A DNA stretch of 64,000 nt from Gallionella sp. (GCA_028714075.1 JAQTMZ010000006.1:62001-126000), one strand, 5' to 3'; numbered from the stretch's first letter, positions 27,320 to 40,423 are shown. Notes: generated from the sequence alone by a model not told the origin. Numbers and translations: made by a program.

Positions 27320-29128
27320 ATGTCCCGCGAACTCCGTAATATCGCCATCATCGCCCACGTCGACCACGGCAAAACCACCCTGGTGGACAAACTGCTCAGC
27401 CAGGCCGGTATGTTTTCCTCCCACCAGCATGTCGCCGAGCGCGTGATGGATAGCAACGACATCGAAAAAGAGCGCGGCATCACCATCCTGGCGAAAAACT
27501 GCGCGGTGGATTATGAAGGCGTGCATATCAATATCGTCGATACGCCCGGTCACGCCGACTTTGGCGGCGAGGTGGAGCGCGTGCTGGGCATGGTGGACAG
27601 CGTGCTGTTGCTGGTAGACGCGGTGGAAGGCCCGATGCCGCAGACCCGTTTTGTCACCAAGAAAGCGCTGGCATTGGGCTTGCGCCCGATCGTGGTGATC
27701 AACAAGGTGGACCGCGACGGAGCACGCCCCGATTGGGTGATCAACAAGACTTTCGATTTGTTCGACAAGCTCGGCGCGACAGAAGAGCAGCTGGATTTCC
27801 CGGTGGTGTATGCCTCGGCATTGAACGGCTACGCCACACTCGATTTGGCCAAACCCAGCAAGGATATGCGTCCGCTGTTCGATGCGGTGCTCAAACATGT
27901 ACCGGCACCGGATACCGATGTGGATGCGCCGCTGCAATTGCAGATTTCCGCGCTGGATTATTCCAGTTTCGTCGGCCGTATCGGCGTAGGCCGTGTGCGC
28001 CGCGGCCGTGTCAGACCGGGCCAGGACGTGATGGTGTTAAACGGCAACAACCCGCCGAAGCGCGCGCGCATCAATCAGGTGCTCGGTTTCCGCGGTATCG
28101 AACGCGTGCCGCTGGATGAGGCTCTTGCGGGCGATATCGTGCTGATCAACGGCATCGATGAAATCGGCATCGGCGTGACGCTGGCCGATATGAGCCAGCC
28201 GGAAGCCCTGCCGATGCCCAAGGTGGACGAACCAACCCTGACCATGAACCTGATGGTGAACACATCGCCATTGTGCGGCCAGGAAGGAAAGTTCATCACC
28301 AGCCGTCAGATTCGTGATCGTTTGAACAAGGAGCTGCTGGTGAACGTGGCACTGCGTGTCGAGGACACTACCGAGACCGATGTGTTCCTGCTGGCCGGGC
28401 GCGGCGAATTGCACCTGACCATTCTTCTGGAAAACATGCGCCGCGAAGGTTTTGAAATGGGCGTGGGCAAACCGCGCGTGGTATACCGCGAAATCAACGG
28501 CGAGAAATGCGAGCCTTTCGAGGTGCTTACCGTGGACGTGGAAGACACCAACCAGGGCGCGGTGATGGAAGAGCTGGGCCGGCGTCGCGGTGACTTGCAG
28601 GACATGCAGCCGGACGGGCATGGCCGTGTGCGTCTGGAATACCGTATTCCGGCGCGCGGACTGATCGGCTTCCAATCCGAATTCATGACCATGACGCGCG
28701 GCACCGGCATCATGGCGCACGTGTTCGACGACTACGCACCGGTCAAGGCCGATATGCCAGGCCGCCGCAACGGCGTGCTGATTTCGGCAGAGCACGGCGA
28801 GGCGGTGGCTTACGCATTGTGGAAGCTGGAAGACCGCGGCCGCATGTTCGTGTCGCCCGGCGACAAGCTGTACGAAGGCATGGTCATCGGCATCCACAGC
28901 CGCGACAATGATCTGGTTGTTAACCCGATCAAGGGCAAACAACTGACCAACGTGCGCGCCTCAGGTACCGATGAAGCGGTGCGCCTGACGCCGCCGATTC
29001 GCCTGACGCTGGAATCCGCGGTCGAGTTTATCGACGATGATGAGCTGGTGGAAATCACCCCGTTATCCGTCCGCATACGTAAACGCTTCTTGTCGGAAAT
29101 CGAGCGCAAACGCGCGAGCCGCAGTTAA
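27320..29128 (+). CDS. typA: Ribosome-associated GTPase TypA/BipA
   Basis: 602 aa. G domain with [32 protein letters not shown] and NKVD, then EF-G-like domains II, III and V and the BipA-specific C-terminal domain ([20 protein letters not shown]). The start [11 protein letters not shown] is the family norm; the longer in-frame extension to 27239 was rejected. Single transcription unit. Confidence 0.96.
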   Translation: MSRELRNIAIIAHVDHGKTTLVDKLLSQAGMFSSHQHVAERVMDSNDIEKERGITILAKNCAVDYEGVHINIVDTPGHADFGGEVERVLGMVDSVLLLVDAVEGPMPQTRFVTKKALALGLRPIVVINKVDRDGARPDWVINKTFDLFDKLGATEEQLDFPVVYASALNGYATLDLAKPSKDMRPLFDAVLKHVPAPDTDVDAPLQLQISALDYSSFVGRIGVGRVRRGRVRPGQDVMVLNGNNPPKRARINQVLGFRGIERVPLDEALAGDIVLINGIDEIGIGVTLADMSQPEALPMPKVDEPTLTMNLMVNTSPLCGQEGKFITSRQIRDRLNKELLVNVALRVEDTTETDVFLLAGRGELHLTILLENMRREGFEMGVGKPRVVYREINGEKCEPFEVLTVDVEDTNQGAVMEELGRRRGDLQDMQPDGHGRVRLEYRIPARGLIGFQSEFMTMTRGTGIMAHVFDDYAPVKADMPGRRNGVLISAEHGEAVAYALWKLEDRGRMFVSPGDKLYEGMVIGIHSRDNDLVVNPIKGKQLTNVRASGTDEAVRLTPPIRLTLESAVEFIDDDELVEITPLSVRIRKRFLSEIERKRASRS

Positions 29129-29322
29129 TAATTCAGTTGAACGAGTCTCTTGATTTTGATGAAATGGCCAGACAAGCACTGTCAAAACAAACTGTATCCA
29201 AGTTGTAAGGGCTGCGAACTGCAAGTATATTTAGGGTAAAATCGCATCCGGCAAGTTGTTGGTGCAAGTGAACGCGTAGCGTGGATTCTCATTCTGTTTA
29301 TCATTAACCTCTGGAGAAAAAG

Positions 29323-30402
29323 ATGAAAAAATACACAACGGTTATTGCTCTGGCTACAACGCTGCTGAATATGGCACCGGCGCAATCCAGCGAATTTGAT
29401 GGCGGCTATGTTGGCGGCAAAATTGGCGTAAACCGCACCGATGTGACGGCCGCATCAAAACAGTCGCCCATCGCTACCGGCCTTGAAGGCGGTTATAACT
29501 GGAACATGAATTCCGTACTGCTGGGCGTGGACGGTTTTCTGGATTTTAACGGCAAAAAAACACATACAGGCGTTGCGCCAGCACCGGCTACCGTGTATTA
29601 CGGCAGCCATGTTTATGGCCTGGATTTGAAGCTCGGACTGCCGAACGGCAACTGGATGCCTTACGCAAAATTGGGTTATGCGCACACCGGCGGACGCGGC
29701 GACGCCTACGCCTCGGCTGTTGGCGATAGCGGAGCGCACCTCGGTCTGGGTGTTGAATATAAGTTCGCGCCCAGTTGGAGTGTGGCCGGTGAATGGACAA
29801 ACAACTCCGGCAAAAACGGCGCCACCAAGCTGAACAACAATAATTTTATGCTGGGCGTAAATTATTATTTCGGCAAACCGGCTGCTGCTGCGCCGGTTGC
29901 CGTCGCCGCACCGGCCGTTGTAGTAGAAGAGCCCAAAGTAGCGCCTAAAGCAGCTCCGGAGCCTATCCCTGAGCCCGCACCGGTGTCTGCCCCGGAACCC
30001 GCCCCAAAGGAAGCATGGAAGGTGATCATGGATGAGAAGCCCGTGCGCATCGAGGGTGCCAGCTTCGATACTGCGTCTGCAAAGCTGAAGCCGACTGCCA
30101 ACGCCAAGTTACAGCAAGTGGTCGATTTTGCCGCAAAATATCCCGAAGCTAATCTGGAAGTGACCGGGCATACCGATGACCGCGGTAACGATGTGTACAA
30201 TCAAAAATTATCCGAAAAGCGTGCTACCGCAGTGAAGGCTTATCTGGTGAAAAAAGGGGTTGCTGCTGACCGTATTGCCGCCAAGGGTTATGGCGAGACA
30301 ATGCCGACAGCGGATAACAAGACCAAGGAAGGCCGCGCGGCCAACCGTCGCGTCGAAGTGCGCTACACCATCCGCGAGGAGAAGAGAGTACGCGTCCAGT
30401 AA
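29323..30402 (+). CDS. OmpA-family outer-membrane protein
   Basis: 359 aa. Signal peptide ending near QSS, an eight-strand barrel domain (GGYVGGKIGV...FMLGVNYYFGK), an Ala/Pro/Glu-rich linker, and a C-terminal OmpA domain that binds peptidoglycan (ASFDTASAKLKP, LEVTGHTDDRGNDVYNQKLSEKRA, RRVEVR). CTGGAGAAAAAG precedes the ATG. A terminator follows the stop. Confidence 0.93.
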   Translation: MKKYTTVIALATTLLNMAPAQSSEFDGGYVGGKIGVNRTDVTAASKQSPIATGLEGGYNWNMNSVLLGVDGFLDFNGKKTHTGVAPAPATVYYGSHVYGLDLKLGLPNGNWMPYAKLGYAHTGGRGDAYASAVGDSGAHLGLGVEYKFAPSWSVAGEWTNNSGKNGATKLNNNNFMLGVNYYFGKPAAAAPVAVAAPAVVVEEPKVAPKAAPEPIPEPAPVSAPEPAPKEAWKVIMDEKPVRIEGASFDTASAKLKPTANAKLQQVVDFAAKYPEANLEVTGHTDDRGNDVYNQKLSEKRATAVKAYLVKKGVAADRIAAKGYGETMPTADNKTKEGRAANRRVEVRYTIREEKRVRVQ

Positions 30403-30420
30403 TTGACCCCGAAAACCTGA

Positions 30421-30449
30421 AAAGCGGGCTGGCGACAGCCCGCTTTTTT
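30421..30449 (+). terminator. Terminator after the OmpA-family gene
   Basis: AAAGCGGGCT, loop GGCGAC, AGCCCGCTTTTTT; perfect stem with T-run 18 bp after the stop codon. Confidence 0.9.
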
Positions 30450-30675
30450 GTTGCCTATAATTATCTGCATGCCACTCATGCAACTGATATTTACTGCCTG
30501 CCGATAACGAATCGCTACGGATTTCACATTAGGCAGGTATAATGCGCGCCGCCCTGCACCAAACCAATCAGTGCAGCGGTCTGTTAATTCACCCCCGATC
30601 ATTTCTGATCCCTTATTCGTCTGCCTCGATTGGTGCCGCTCAAATTGCGCGGCAGGCCGTCGCAGGAGCCAAACT

Positions 30676-33201
<2,526 letters not shown>

Positions 33202-33240
33202 TAAGAGAGCCTGCCCAGCAGGCTCCATGATTCGCGCTGG

Positions 33241-34293
33241 TCAGTCTTGTGGCAGCGGATAGGGCGGCGGCAGAAACTGCAATGCTTCGCCCTGCAAAGA
33301 TTTCCAGTGTACTGTTTGCGATTCGCGGCTGGAAATATGCATCACCGCCAGCAAGTCGTAGCCGCCGCCCGGTGCGGGCGCGACGTTGGCAACCATGCCG
33401 CAGGCCTGGCCTTCCATGTCCGCGCTGAATACTTCATCGCCCGGCTGGGGCGCTTCGCTGCTGCCAAGATGGGCTCCATCGATATGAGCCAGGTACATGC
33501 GCCGTTTTGATTTGCCGAGATACTGCATGCGCGCCACGATTTCCTGGCCGGGATAGCAACCCTTCTTGAAACTCACGCCGCCGAGAAGTTCGAAATTCGC
33601 CATCTGCGGCACGAATTGTTCCTGGGTCTGCGGCAGGACGACGGGGATGCCGGCGCGGATGTTGAGCCAATCCCAGCATACGCTGCCGACCTGCTGCGCG
33701 TGTTGGCCGAGCGATTGCCAGAGCGCTGGCGCATGTTGTGCGGCAGTGCTGACCTGAAAGCGCGTGTCGCTGAATTTCAGCACGCCAGCCTGCCCGGTAT
33801 CGGTGCAGCCGAACGGCAGTTGCGGCAGCTCGCCGAATTGTTTCCCCAGGATTTCCCGCGCGTTCCCACCCGCCAGCCCGAGCGAAACGATCTCGTTGCT
33901 TGCATCGGAGATTTTTACCTTGGCGCGCAGCACGTACATGCTGAGCTTTTTGCGCAGCGGTTCGCACAGGGCGCGCGGCAGTTGCAGCAGGTAGTCATCG
34001 CCATTGCGCCAGATCAGCATGGTCGCCAGCATGCGCCCTTTCGGGCTGTTCAGGCTGCTGAATTGCGCGCGGCTGGCGCTGATTTCGTTGACGTCGCTGC
34101 TCAGCATATTCTGCAGGAAGGATTGCGCATCCTCGCCTGAAGCGCGTAGCGTGCCGAATTGGCTCAGGTCGCACAGTACCGTCCCCTGTGCCGTTGTATT
34201 CAGTTCAGCGGCAGCATCGCCAAAATGCTGCACCAAATCCGCATTAAAAATTGCGCCTTGTTGCGCGAGAAATTGCTGCCAGTCTGGGTTCAT
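33241..34293 (-). CDS. ygfZ: Folate-binding protein YgfZ
   Basis: 350 aa, GcvT-like fold that helps Fe-S cluster enzymes. The family signature KKGCYPGQEIVARMQYLGKSKRR is at about residue 240. The start MNPDWQQF lies just after a hairpin; the longer frame to 34326 would begin inside that hairpin and was rejected. The ribosome binding site is weak. Confidence 0.92.
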   Translation of the reverse strand: MNPDWQQFLAQQGAIFNADLVQHFGDAAAELNTTAQGTVLCDLSQFGTLRASGEDAQSFLQNMLSSDVNEISASRAQFSSLNSPKGRMLATMLIWRNGDDYLLQLPRALCEPLRKKLSMYVLRAKVKISDASNEIVSLGLAGGNAREILGKQFGELPQLPFGCTDTGQAGVLKFSDTRFQVSTAAQHAPALWQSLGQHAQQVGSVCWDWLNIRAGIPVVLPQTQEQFVPQMANFELLGGVSFKKGCYPGQEIVARMQYLGKSKRRMYLAHIDGAHLGSSEAPQPGDEVFSADMEGQACGMVANVAPAPGGGYDLLAVMHISSRESQTVHWKSLQGEALQFLPPPYPLPQD

Positions 34294-34311
34294 AGCGTGG
34301 AGGTACAAGAA

Positions 34312-34342
34312 GCGCCGTTCCGGCAATTTACCGGAACGGCGC
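34312..34342 (-). terminator. Hairpin terminator between the small exported-type protein and ygfZ
   Basis: GCGCCGTTCCGG, 7-base loop, CCGGAACGGCGC, followed on the minus strand by TTCTTGT. It probably ends the 34366-34641 gene. Confidence 0.75.
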
Positions 34343-34365
34343 GGTTGATCGAATTATGTTGAACT

Positions 34366-34641
34366 TCAGGCGAAGGTGTTGACGCGCCCGCCTTTGCTTT
34401 CACCTTCCATGAACTGGATACCGGACGGCTCTGCCTTTTCCTGCGGCCTGGTTTCAGTGCGTTCGGCGTTGCTATTCTGGTCTTGGGCGCGGCTCATTTG
34501 CTGCGCCTGATTGGACAGTTTCACCACGGTGGAATCCTGTTGTTTCTCCGGCTGCTTGTCATTCTTCGGCGCGGCCGGTTGCGGCTGCGGGCTGTTGACA
34601 AGCGCACTGACGGAGGTAGCGGTAGCATTGCTGACGTCCAT
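34366..34641 (-). CDS. Small disordered protein with C-terminal GGRVNTFA tail
   Basis: 91 aa, Gln/Pro/Asn/Lys-rich, no signal peptide or membrane helix. The N-terminus MDVSNATATSVSALV resembles MEVSSVTSNVNAL of the protein at 59823, and the C-terminus GGRVNTFA matches the tail shared with three proteins at 59-61 kb. The middle motif TVVKLSNQAQQMSRA recalls short motifs in flagellar-associated small proteins. Function unknown; export is inferred only from the shared tail. AAGGAG lies upstream of the ATG. Confidence 0.6.
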   Translation of the reverse strand: MDVSNATATSVSALVNSPQPQPAAPKNDKQPEKQQDSTVVKLSNQAQQMSRAQDQNSNAERTETRPQEKAEPSGIQFMEGESKGGRVNTFA

Positions 34642-34952
34642 GATTTACTCCTTAAAAAAGTTGTTGCGATAACCTTACTCGTTTTTATTATGTACGGCAA
34701 GCAAAATATGCGCAAATGCATACGGCATCTCATTGCATTTCAGATCATTCATCAGAGAGAATTCATGATGCTTGCGTCGCTTTAAATTGCTTCGTTTGCC
34801 AGACGGATGAACTCCAATATCGCGGCTCCGCATAACGCCAAACCGGACAGCACGCAACAAATAGCGGTATCACGTTCGGCAAACTGTCGTGTAAAATGAT
34901 CGCTCTTGAAGCATTGGTTTCGGCCACTGCGCATTAACATAAGGATATCGCC
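34642..34952. other. Divergent intergenic region
   Basis: About 310 bp between the small-tail gene and the Cys-rich protein gene. Contains the AAGGAG site of the former on the minus strand and an AT-rich stretch; no further gene seen. Confidence 0.35.
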
Positions 34953-35294
34953 ATGCGAACTAAAATTTTCCTCACCGGCCTGTTGTTGTGCGCGGCAATC
35001 GGGCTTCCACAACAGGTATTTGCCGCCACATATTGCCCGGTAACGGTAGATGGGAAAATTCGTATAGACGAGTGCAAATACGGCTCCAACGAAGAGTGCA
35101 AGCAAGCCAGCGAAAGCAAAAAAGATTGCGTAGCCGACCAACTTACCCCATCAGCTAAAGCACCCTATTGTGTGATCGTGGGACAACTCGAAGTTTGCGA
35201 CAAATACTATGACTATGAGTCATGCCAACAAGCCGCCAAGAAACAGAGTGGCATTTGTATCGAAAGCCCTTATTTCAAGGAATCTGGCAAATAG
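34953..35294 (+). CDS. Cys-rich periplasmic protein with internal duplication (DUF3551-like)
   Basis: 113 aa. Signal peptide MRTKIFLTGLLLCAAIGLPQQVFA, then two similar units of about 38 residues: YCPVTVDGKIRIDECKYGSN...CKQA...DCVAD and YCVIVGQLEVCDKYYDYESC...GICIESP. Each has four Cys in the same order, likely two disulfides. The pattern resembles the DUF3551 family. Function unknown. Confidence 0.65.
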   Translation: MRTKIFLTGLLLCAAIGLPQQVFAATYCPVTVDGKIRIDECKYGSNEECKQASESKKDCVADQLTPSAKAPYCVIVGQLEVCDKYYDYESCQQAAKKQSGICIESPYFKESGK

Positions 35295-35338
35295 TAACCT
35301 CTAAAAACCGAATGCTATAAAGACGCCTGATAAACAAT

Positions 35339-35809
35339 ATGAACAATCAGCCTTTCATTCTTCCCAAGCCGGTCAGCAACATCCTGTCCGTTCTGCCGGG
35401 ATACCCGAAAACTCTGCTGTTTGTCCAGGCGATTAACCTGGCGCTGGGTGACACTCTCCGCTCGGAAGCAATGCAACCCCTGCAGGGCAAGCTCATCAGT
35501 ATCCGGGTGACCGATGCCGGAGTAGCGTTCTATTTTTTCCTCAGCCCCAAAGGTTTAGTTGCCTGCCGGCGCAACAGGGAACCGGCATTGACCATCAGCG
35601 CCAGCGCCCATGATTTTCTGATGCTTGCGCTGCGCAAGGAAGACCCGGACACGCTCTTTTTCAGCCGCCGCCTGTGTATGGAAGGCGATACCGAACTCGG
35701 CCTGCTGCTGAAAAATACCCTGGATGCCATGGAATTGCCGCCTTTTAATCTGAGGTCATTATCTCCTCCCAGAGTTCTCGCTGAAATCAGGGCACGGTTG
35801 ATAAGCTGA
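35339..35809 (+). CDS. ubiT: Ubiquinone biosynthesis accessory factor UbiT (SCP2 domain)
   Basis: 156 aa. SCP2-type lipid-binding domain with GKLISIRVTDAGVAFYFFL and TLFFSRRLCMEGDTELGLLLKNTLDA, the signature of UbiT/YhbT, which is needed for O2-independent ubiquinone synthesis. UbiU and UbiV are not in the window. It ends 8 bp before cusB, so it may be co-transcribed. Confidence 0.85.
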   Translation: MNNQPFILPKPVSNILSVLPGYPKTLLFVQAINLALGDTLRSEAMQPLQGKLISIRVTDAGVAFYFFLSPKGLVACRRNREPALTISASAHDFLMLALRKEDPDTLFFSRRLCMEGDTELGLLLKNTLDAMELPPFNLRSLSPPRVLAEIRARLIS

Positions 35810-35817
35810 CATAAAAT

Positions 35818-37230
35818 ATGGCGTGGCCTGAAAAAGAACGATGCTCTGGTTTACTTAATGCGTTCGCCTCCAAATATATGAAGCGATGGCTCATCATATT
35901 TGCAATCGCCATCCTGATAGTTATCGGTTTTCTCTACGGCCGCCATTCGGCAAGCCAGCTTGGCGGCAATGTTTCCGTCGCCCCTGCCGCACATTCAAAT
36001 CTTGATCGAATAACCGCCGGCACTTCGGCAAAGAAACTCTGGGTGTGTCCGATGCATCCCCAGGTTACCAGCGATCAGCCGGGCGTATGCCCGATCTGCG
36101 GCATGGATCTGGTGGAAATGGAACCGCCAAATACGTCTCAACCCGGCGCGCCCCATAGCCACGGCGTGCATCTCGACACAGCTTCGCAGCAACGGCTCGG
36201 CGTGCGTTTGGCCGCAGCCGAATGGCAAATGCTGAGCCAGGACATCCATGCCTATGGCAACGTGGTTGCCGATGAAAGCCTGATTTTCAACCTTAGCGCA
36301 AAGATCGAAGGAGTCATCAAAAAACTCCATATAAATTCGGTTGGCCAACGGGTCGAGACAGGGGATGTCATTTATGAAATATATTCCCCGGAGTTGCTGA
36401 AATCCCAGCGCGAGTTCATCGAATTATTGAAAGAAAGCGACCTGGTTATGTATCCCCCGGACACCCCGCCGGACGCTCCGGATCCGCATACATCCGGCAA
36501 GGGAATGTCCGAGTACCAGATGATGGAAATGAGGGATATTGCCAACAGGCGTATTCCCATTGCGGAGAAATTCTACTACGTCGATGCCGGCATCGAACTT
36601 ATTGACGAGCTTTATAGAACCTATGTGCCCAGGGAAGTGGTTGAGATACACGCGCCGAAATCCGGTTTCGTCACCAAAATCGATGTTCATGAAGGCAGTG
36701 CGGTCAAACCGATGGACAACCTGTTTTCCTTCGCCGATTCGTCACGGGTATGGCTTGATGTGCCGCTTTACCCCGATCAACTGGCCTGGGTAAAAAACGG
36801 CGACGAGGTAACGGTGAAGCTGCCCAATGCGCCGAAAATCAAGGCGCGCCTGAAATTCATCACTCCGCTGGTCGATAGCGCGACACGCACCGTGCAGGCG
36901 CGCTTGAGCGTCGGCAATCCCCATAACCGGTTTCTCATCGGCTCCTTCCTCGATGTCATCATTCACGCCAAGCCGCATAAGGCGCTTGTCGTACCACGCT
37001 CGGCGGTAATGCGCACCGGCAAGGGTGATTGGGTGATGCTGTCCGGGGGCGCAGGACACTTCACGCCGGTTAAAGTGGAAACCGGGATTGAAGCCGCCGA
37101 GTCCATTGAGATCACTGCCGGCTTGCAGGCCGGCAATCAGGTTGCAGTAAACGGGCAGTTCCTGCTGGATGCGGCGGCATCGATGAGCGATACCGCACAG
37201 CGCCTGCACCACGATACAGGCAAACATTAA
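35818..37230 (+). CDS. cusB: CusB-type periplasmic adaptor of copper efflux
   Basis: 470 aa from 35818; the second ATG (35878) gives a cleaner signal anchor (MKRWLIIFAIAILIVIGFLYG) and may be the true start. A heavy-metal-binding domain (WVCPMHPQVTSDQPGVCPICGMDLVEM) precedes the adaptor region with barrel-sandwich and beta-barrel domains (VVEIHAPKSGFVTKIDVHEG; VWLDVPLYPDQLAWV). It joins CusA to an outer-membrane channel. No outer-membrane partner is next to it; the CusC-like gene at 62764 might serve. Confidence 0.88.
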   Translation: MAWPEKERCSGLLNAFASKYMKRWLIIFAIAILIVIGFLYGRHSASQLGGNVSVAPAAHSNLDRITAGTSAKKLWVCPMHPQVTSDQPGVCPICGMDLVEMEPPNTSQPGAPHSHGVHLDTASQQRLGVRLAAAEWQMLSQDIHAYGNVVADESLIFNLSAKIEGVIKKLHINSVGQRVETGDVIYEIYSPELLKSQREFIELLKESDLVMYPPDTPPDAPDPHTSGKGMSEYQMMEMRDIANRRIPIAEKFYYVDAGIELIDELYRTYVPREVVEIHAPKSGFVTKIDVHEGSAVKPMDNLFSFADSSRVWLDVPLYPDQLAWVKNGDEVTVKLPNAPKIKARLKFITPLVDSATRTVQARLSVGNPHNRFLIGSFLDVIIHAKPHKALVVPRSAVMRTGKGDWVMLSGGAGHFTPVKVETGIEAAESIEITAGLQAGNQVAVNGQFLLDAAASMSDTAQRLHHDTGKH

Positions 37231-37303
37231 ATTACCAGAATATTTGCTGTGACATAACGCCGATCCATCGCACCTCTGGCGCGAGAATTTTCCGGGCTCA
37301 AGC

Positions 37304-40300
37304 ATGATTGCACGCATCATCGAATGGTCGCTGAGAAACCGCATCCTGGTGCTGTTGGGCGCCGCGCTGCTGACCGGCTGGGGAATATATTCCTCGCGCC
37401 ACATGGCGCTGGATGCCATTCCCGATCTTTCCGACGTTCAGGTCATCGTCAAAACCGCTTATCCCGGCCAACCGCCGCAGGTAGTGGAAGACCAGGTCAC
37501 TTTCCCGCTCACTTCCGAGCTGTTATCGGTGCCGGGCTCGACCGCAGTGCGCGGTTTTTCGATGTTCGGCGAATCGTACGTGTATGTCATTTTCAAGGAC
37601 GGCACTGACCCGTACTGGGCGCGCTCGCGCGTGCTGGAATACATAAGCCAGATCGAGAATCGCCTGCCGCAGGGAGTCGGGCCCACGCTGGGGCCGGACG
37701 CTTCCGGCGTAGGCTGGGTATTCGAATACGCGCTGGTGGACCGGCATCACCGCTACGACGCCGATCAATTGCGCGCCGTGCAGGATTTTTTTCTCAAATA
37801 CGAATTGCAAAGCCTGCCGGGTGTGGCCGAAGTCGCCAGCATCGGCGGCATGGTGCAGCAGTTCCAGATCGAAGTGAACCCCAGCCGGCTGGCGGCATAC
37901 AACCTGAGCCTGGAGCGCGTCGGGCAGGCGATCCGCGACAGCAATATGACCGGCGGCGGCTCGGTGATGGAAATGGGGCGTGCCGAATATGTCGTGCGCG
38001 CACAGAATTACCTGAAGAACCTGGATGACTTCCGGCACATCCCGTTGACGACCAATGCGCAGGGAGTGCCCGTCCGCCTCGAGGATGTGGCGCAAATTCA
38101 GGTCGGGCACGAATTGCGCCGCGGCGTGACCGATCTGGACGGGCAAGGCGAAGTGACCGGCGGCATAATCATCATGCGCCACGGCGAAAACGCGCTCGAG
38201 ACCATCACGCGCGTCAAGGCGCGCTTAAAGGAATTGCAAGGCGGCCTGCCGCCCGGCATCGAGCTGGTGGTCACTTATGACCGCTCCGGCGTAATCAACC
38301 GTGCCATCAAGACGCTGGGCGAAAAACTGGTCGAGGAATCGCTCATCGTCGCGCTGGTATGTCTCGCGTTTTTGTTCCACCTGCGCTCATCTTTGGTGGC
38401 GGTAGTTACGCTGCCAATCGGCATTCTGGCCGCTTTCGTCGTGATGGAAAATCAGGGCATCACCGCCAATATCATGTCGCTAGGCGGCATCGCCATCGCC
38501 ATCGGCGCGATGGTGGATGCCGCCGTGGTGATGATAGAAAACATGCATAAGCATCTGGAGCGCGCCGGCGACCAGCCCGACTACTGGAAAATCACCACCC
38601 GGAGCGCGCTTGAAGTCGGCCCGGCGTTATTCTTCTCGCTGCTGATCATCACCGTATCCTTCCTGCCGGTGCTGACGCTCACCGGGCAGGCAGGCAAACT
38701 GTTCGCCCCGCTCGCTTACACCAAGACTTATGCGATGGCCGCCAGCGCGCTGCTCGCAATTACTTTGGCTCCGGTGCTGATGGGTTATTTTATCCGCGGG
38801 CGCATCGCCACCGAACAGAGCAACCCGTTGAACCGGTTGCTGCATGCGCTTTACCGCCCGCTGTTGATAGCCGCATTACAAAAACGCAAAGTTGCCCTGT
38901 CGCTCTGCCTGGTGTTTTTGCTGAGTGCCGCCTGGCCGATTGCAAAACTGGGCAGCGAGTTCATGCCGCCGCTCGACGAGGGTGATCTGCTGTATATGCC
39001 CACCACGCTGCCCGGCGTATCGATCGACGAAGCCGCCAATATCCTGCAAATCACCGACCGCCTGATCGCGCAAATGCCCGAAGTCGAACGCGTATTCGGC
39101 AAGGCCGGGCGCGCCGATTCCGCCACCGACCCAGCACCGCTGTCGATGCTGGAAACCACAATCCTGCTCAAGCCGCGCGAGCAGTGGCCAGCCGGCGAAA
39201 CCATGGAAGAACTAATCCGCAAGCTGGACAATCAGGTGCGCCTGCCGGGGCTGACCAATTCCTGGGGATATCCGATCCGCACGCGCATAGACATGCTGTC
39301 CACCGGAATCCGCACGCCGCTGGGCATCAAGATTACCGGCCCGGAGCTCGCCGGCATCAGCGCGCTGGCGATGCAAGTCGAAGAGGCGATCAAAAATACC
39401 GTACCGGGCACGCGCAACGCTTTCGCCGACCGCGCTTCCGGCGGACGCTATGTGGATGTTGTACTGGATCGCGTGCAGGCGGCACGCTACGGTGTTACCG
39501 CAGCCGATGTACAGCGTCTGGTGCAGGGTGCCATCGGCGGGGAAAATATCGGCATGATGATCGAGGGGCGCAACCGCTTTCCGATCAACCTGCGCTACCA
39601 GCGCGCTTTCCGCGATTCGCTCGGCGCGCTTGCGGCGAGCCGCATCATGACGCCTTCCGGCGCGCAGGTACCGCTGGGAACGATAGCGAAGATAAGCGTG
39701 AATGATGGCCCGATCGAGATCAAGAGCGAGAATGGCCGCTTGGTGGCCTACGTCTATCTCGACTTTGCCGGGCGCGACTTGGGCAGCTACATCACCGATG
39801 CACAAGCCGCCGTGGCCGAAACTGTCAAGCTGCAACCGGGTTACGCCATCGCGTGGTCGGGGCAATACGCCAGCCTGCAGCATGCCAAGGAGCGTTTCAT
39901 GTGGGTGATACCGCTCACGCTGCTGCTGGTGGTGCTGCTGCTTTACTTGAATTTCCGCCATGGCGGCAAGGTGCTGCTGGTGCTGCTGTGCCTGCCCTTC
40001 TCACTGGCGGGCGGCTTCTGGCTGGTGTACTGGCTGGGTTATCACCTGTCGGTGGCGGTCGCAGTCGGGTTCATCGCGCTGGCAGGGGTGGCGGCCGAGT
40101 TCGGCGTGGTCATGCTGCTCTATCTGGATCAGGCCATTATCGAGCTGCGCCAGTCCAGCCGCCCGGTGAATTACCAGAATCTGCAACTGGCCATCGTTCA
40201 AGGAGCACTGCTGCGCATCCGCCCGAAAATCATGACGGTATCGGTGATCGTGGCCGGCTTGATCCCGGTGATGGTCAGTTCCGGCACCGGAGCGGATGTG

Positions 40301-40423
40301 ATGAAGCGCATTGCCGCCCCGCTGGTGGGCGGCATGGTTAGCGCACCGCTGCTCTCCCTCATCGTCATTCCGGTCATCTACGCCTGGTGGCAGGAAAGAA
40401 GCTCGCTCAACCAGCCTTCGTAG
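37304..40423 (+). CDS. cusA: CusA-type Cu(I)/Ag(I) RND efflux pump
   Basis: 1039 aa, 12 membrane helices. The HME-RND signature includes GSEFMPPLDEGDLLYMPTT. The periplasmic Met phrases SMLETTILLKP, IDMLSTGIRTPLGIKITG and MMIEGRNRFPINLRY correspond to the three copper-binding Met of E. coli CusA, so specificity is for monovalent Cu/Ag rather than Zn/Co/Cd. Lies 73 bp after cusB. No copy of the 15-bp operator precedes the pair. Confidence 0.93.
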   Translation: MIARIIEWSLRNRILVLLGAALLTGWGIYSSRHMALDAIPDLSDVQVIVKTAYPGQPPQVVEDQVTFPLTSELLSVPGSTAVRGFSMFGESYVYVIFKDGTDPYWARSRVLEYISQIENRLPQGVGPTLGPDASGVGWVFEYALVDRHHRYDADQLRAVQDFFLKYELQSLPGVAEVASIGGMVQQFQIEVNPSRLAAYNLSLERVGQAIRDSNMTGGGSVMEMGRAEYVVRAQNYLKNLDDFRHIPLTTNAQGVPVRLEDVAQIQVGHELRRGVTDLDGQGEVTGGIIIMRHGENALETITRVKARLKELQGGLPPGIELVVTYDRSGVINRAIKTLGEKLVEESLIVALVCLAFLFHLRSSLVAVVTLPIGILAAFVVMENQGITANIMSLGGIAIAIGAMVDAAVVMIENMHKHLERAGDQPDYWKITTRSALEVGPALFFSLLIITVSFLPVLTLTGQAGKLFAPLAYTKTYAMAASALLAITLAPVLMGYFIRGRIATEQSNPLNRLLHALYRPLLIAALQKRKVALSLCLVFLLSAAWPIAKLGSEFMPPLDEGDLLYMPTTLPGVSIDEAANILQITDRLIAQMPEVERVFGKAGRADSATDPAPLSMLETTILLKPREQWPAGETMEELIRKLDNQVRLPGLTNSWGYPIRTRIDMLSTGIRTPLGIKITGPELAGISALAMQVEEAIKNTVPGTRNAFADRASGGRYVDVVLDRVQAARYGVTAADVQRLVQGAIGGENIGMMIEGRNRFPINLRYQRAFRDSLGALAASRIMTPSGAQVPLGTIAKISVNDGPIEIKSENGRLVAYVYLDFAGRDLGSYITDAQAAVAETVKLQPGYAIAWSGQYASLQHAKERFMWVIPLTLLLVVLLLYLNFRHGGKVLLVLLCLPFSLAGGFWLVYWLGYHLSVAVAVGFIALAGVAAEFGVVMLLYLDQAIIELRQSSRPVNYQNLQLAIVQGALLRIRPKIMTVSVIVAGLIPVMVSSGTGADVMKRIAAPLVGGMVSAPLLSLIVIPVIYAWWQERSSLNQPS

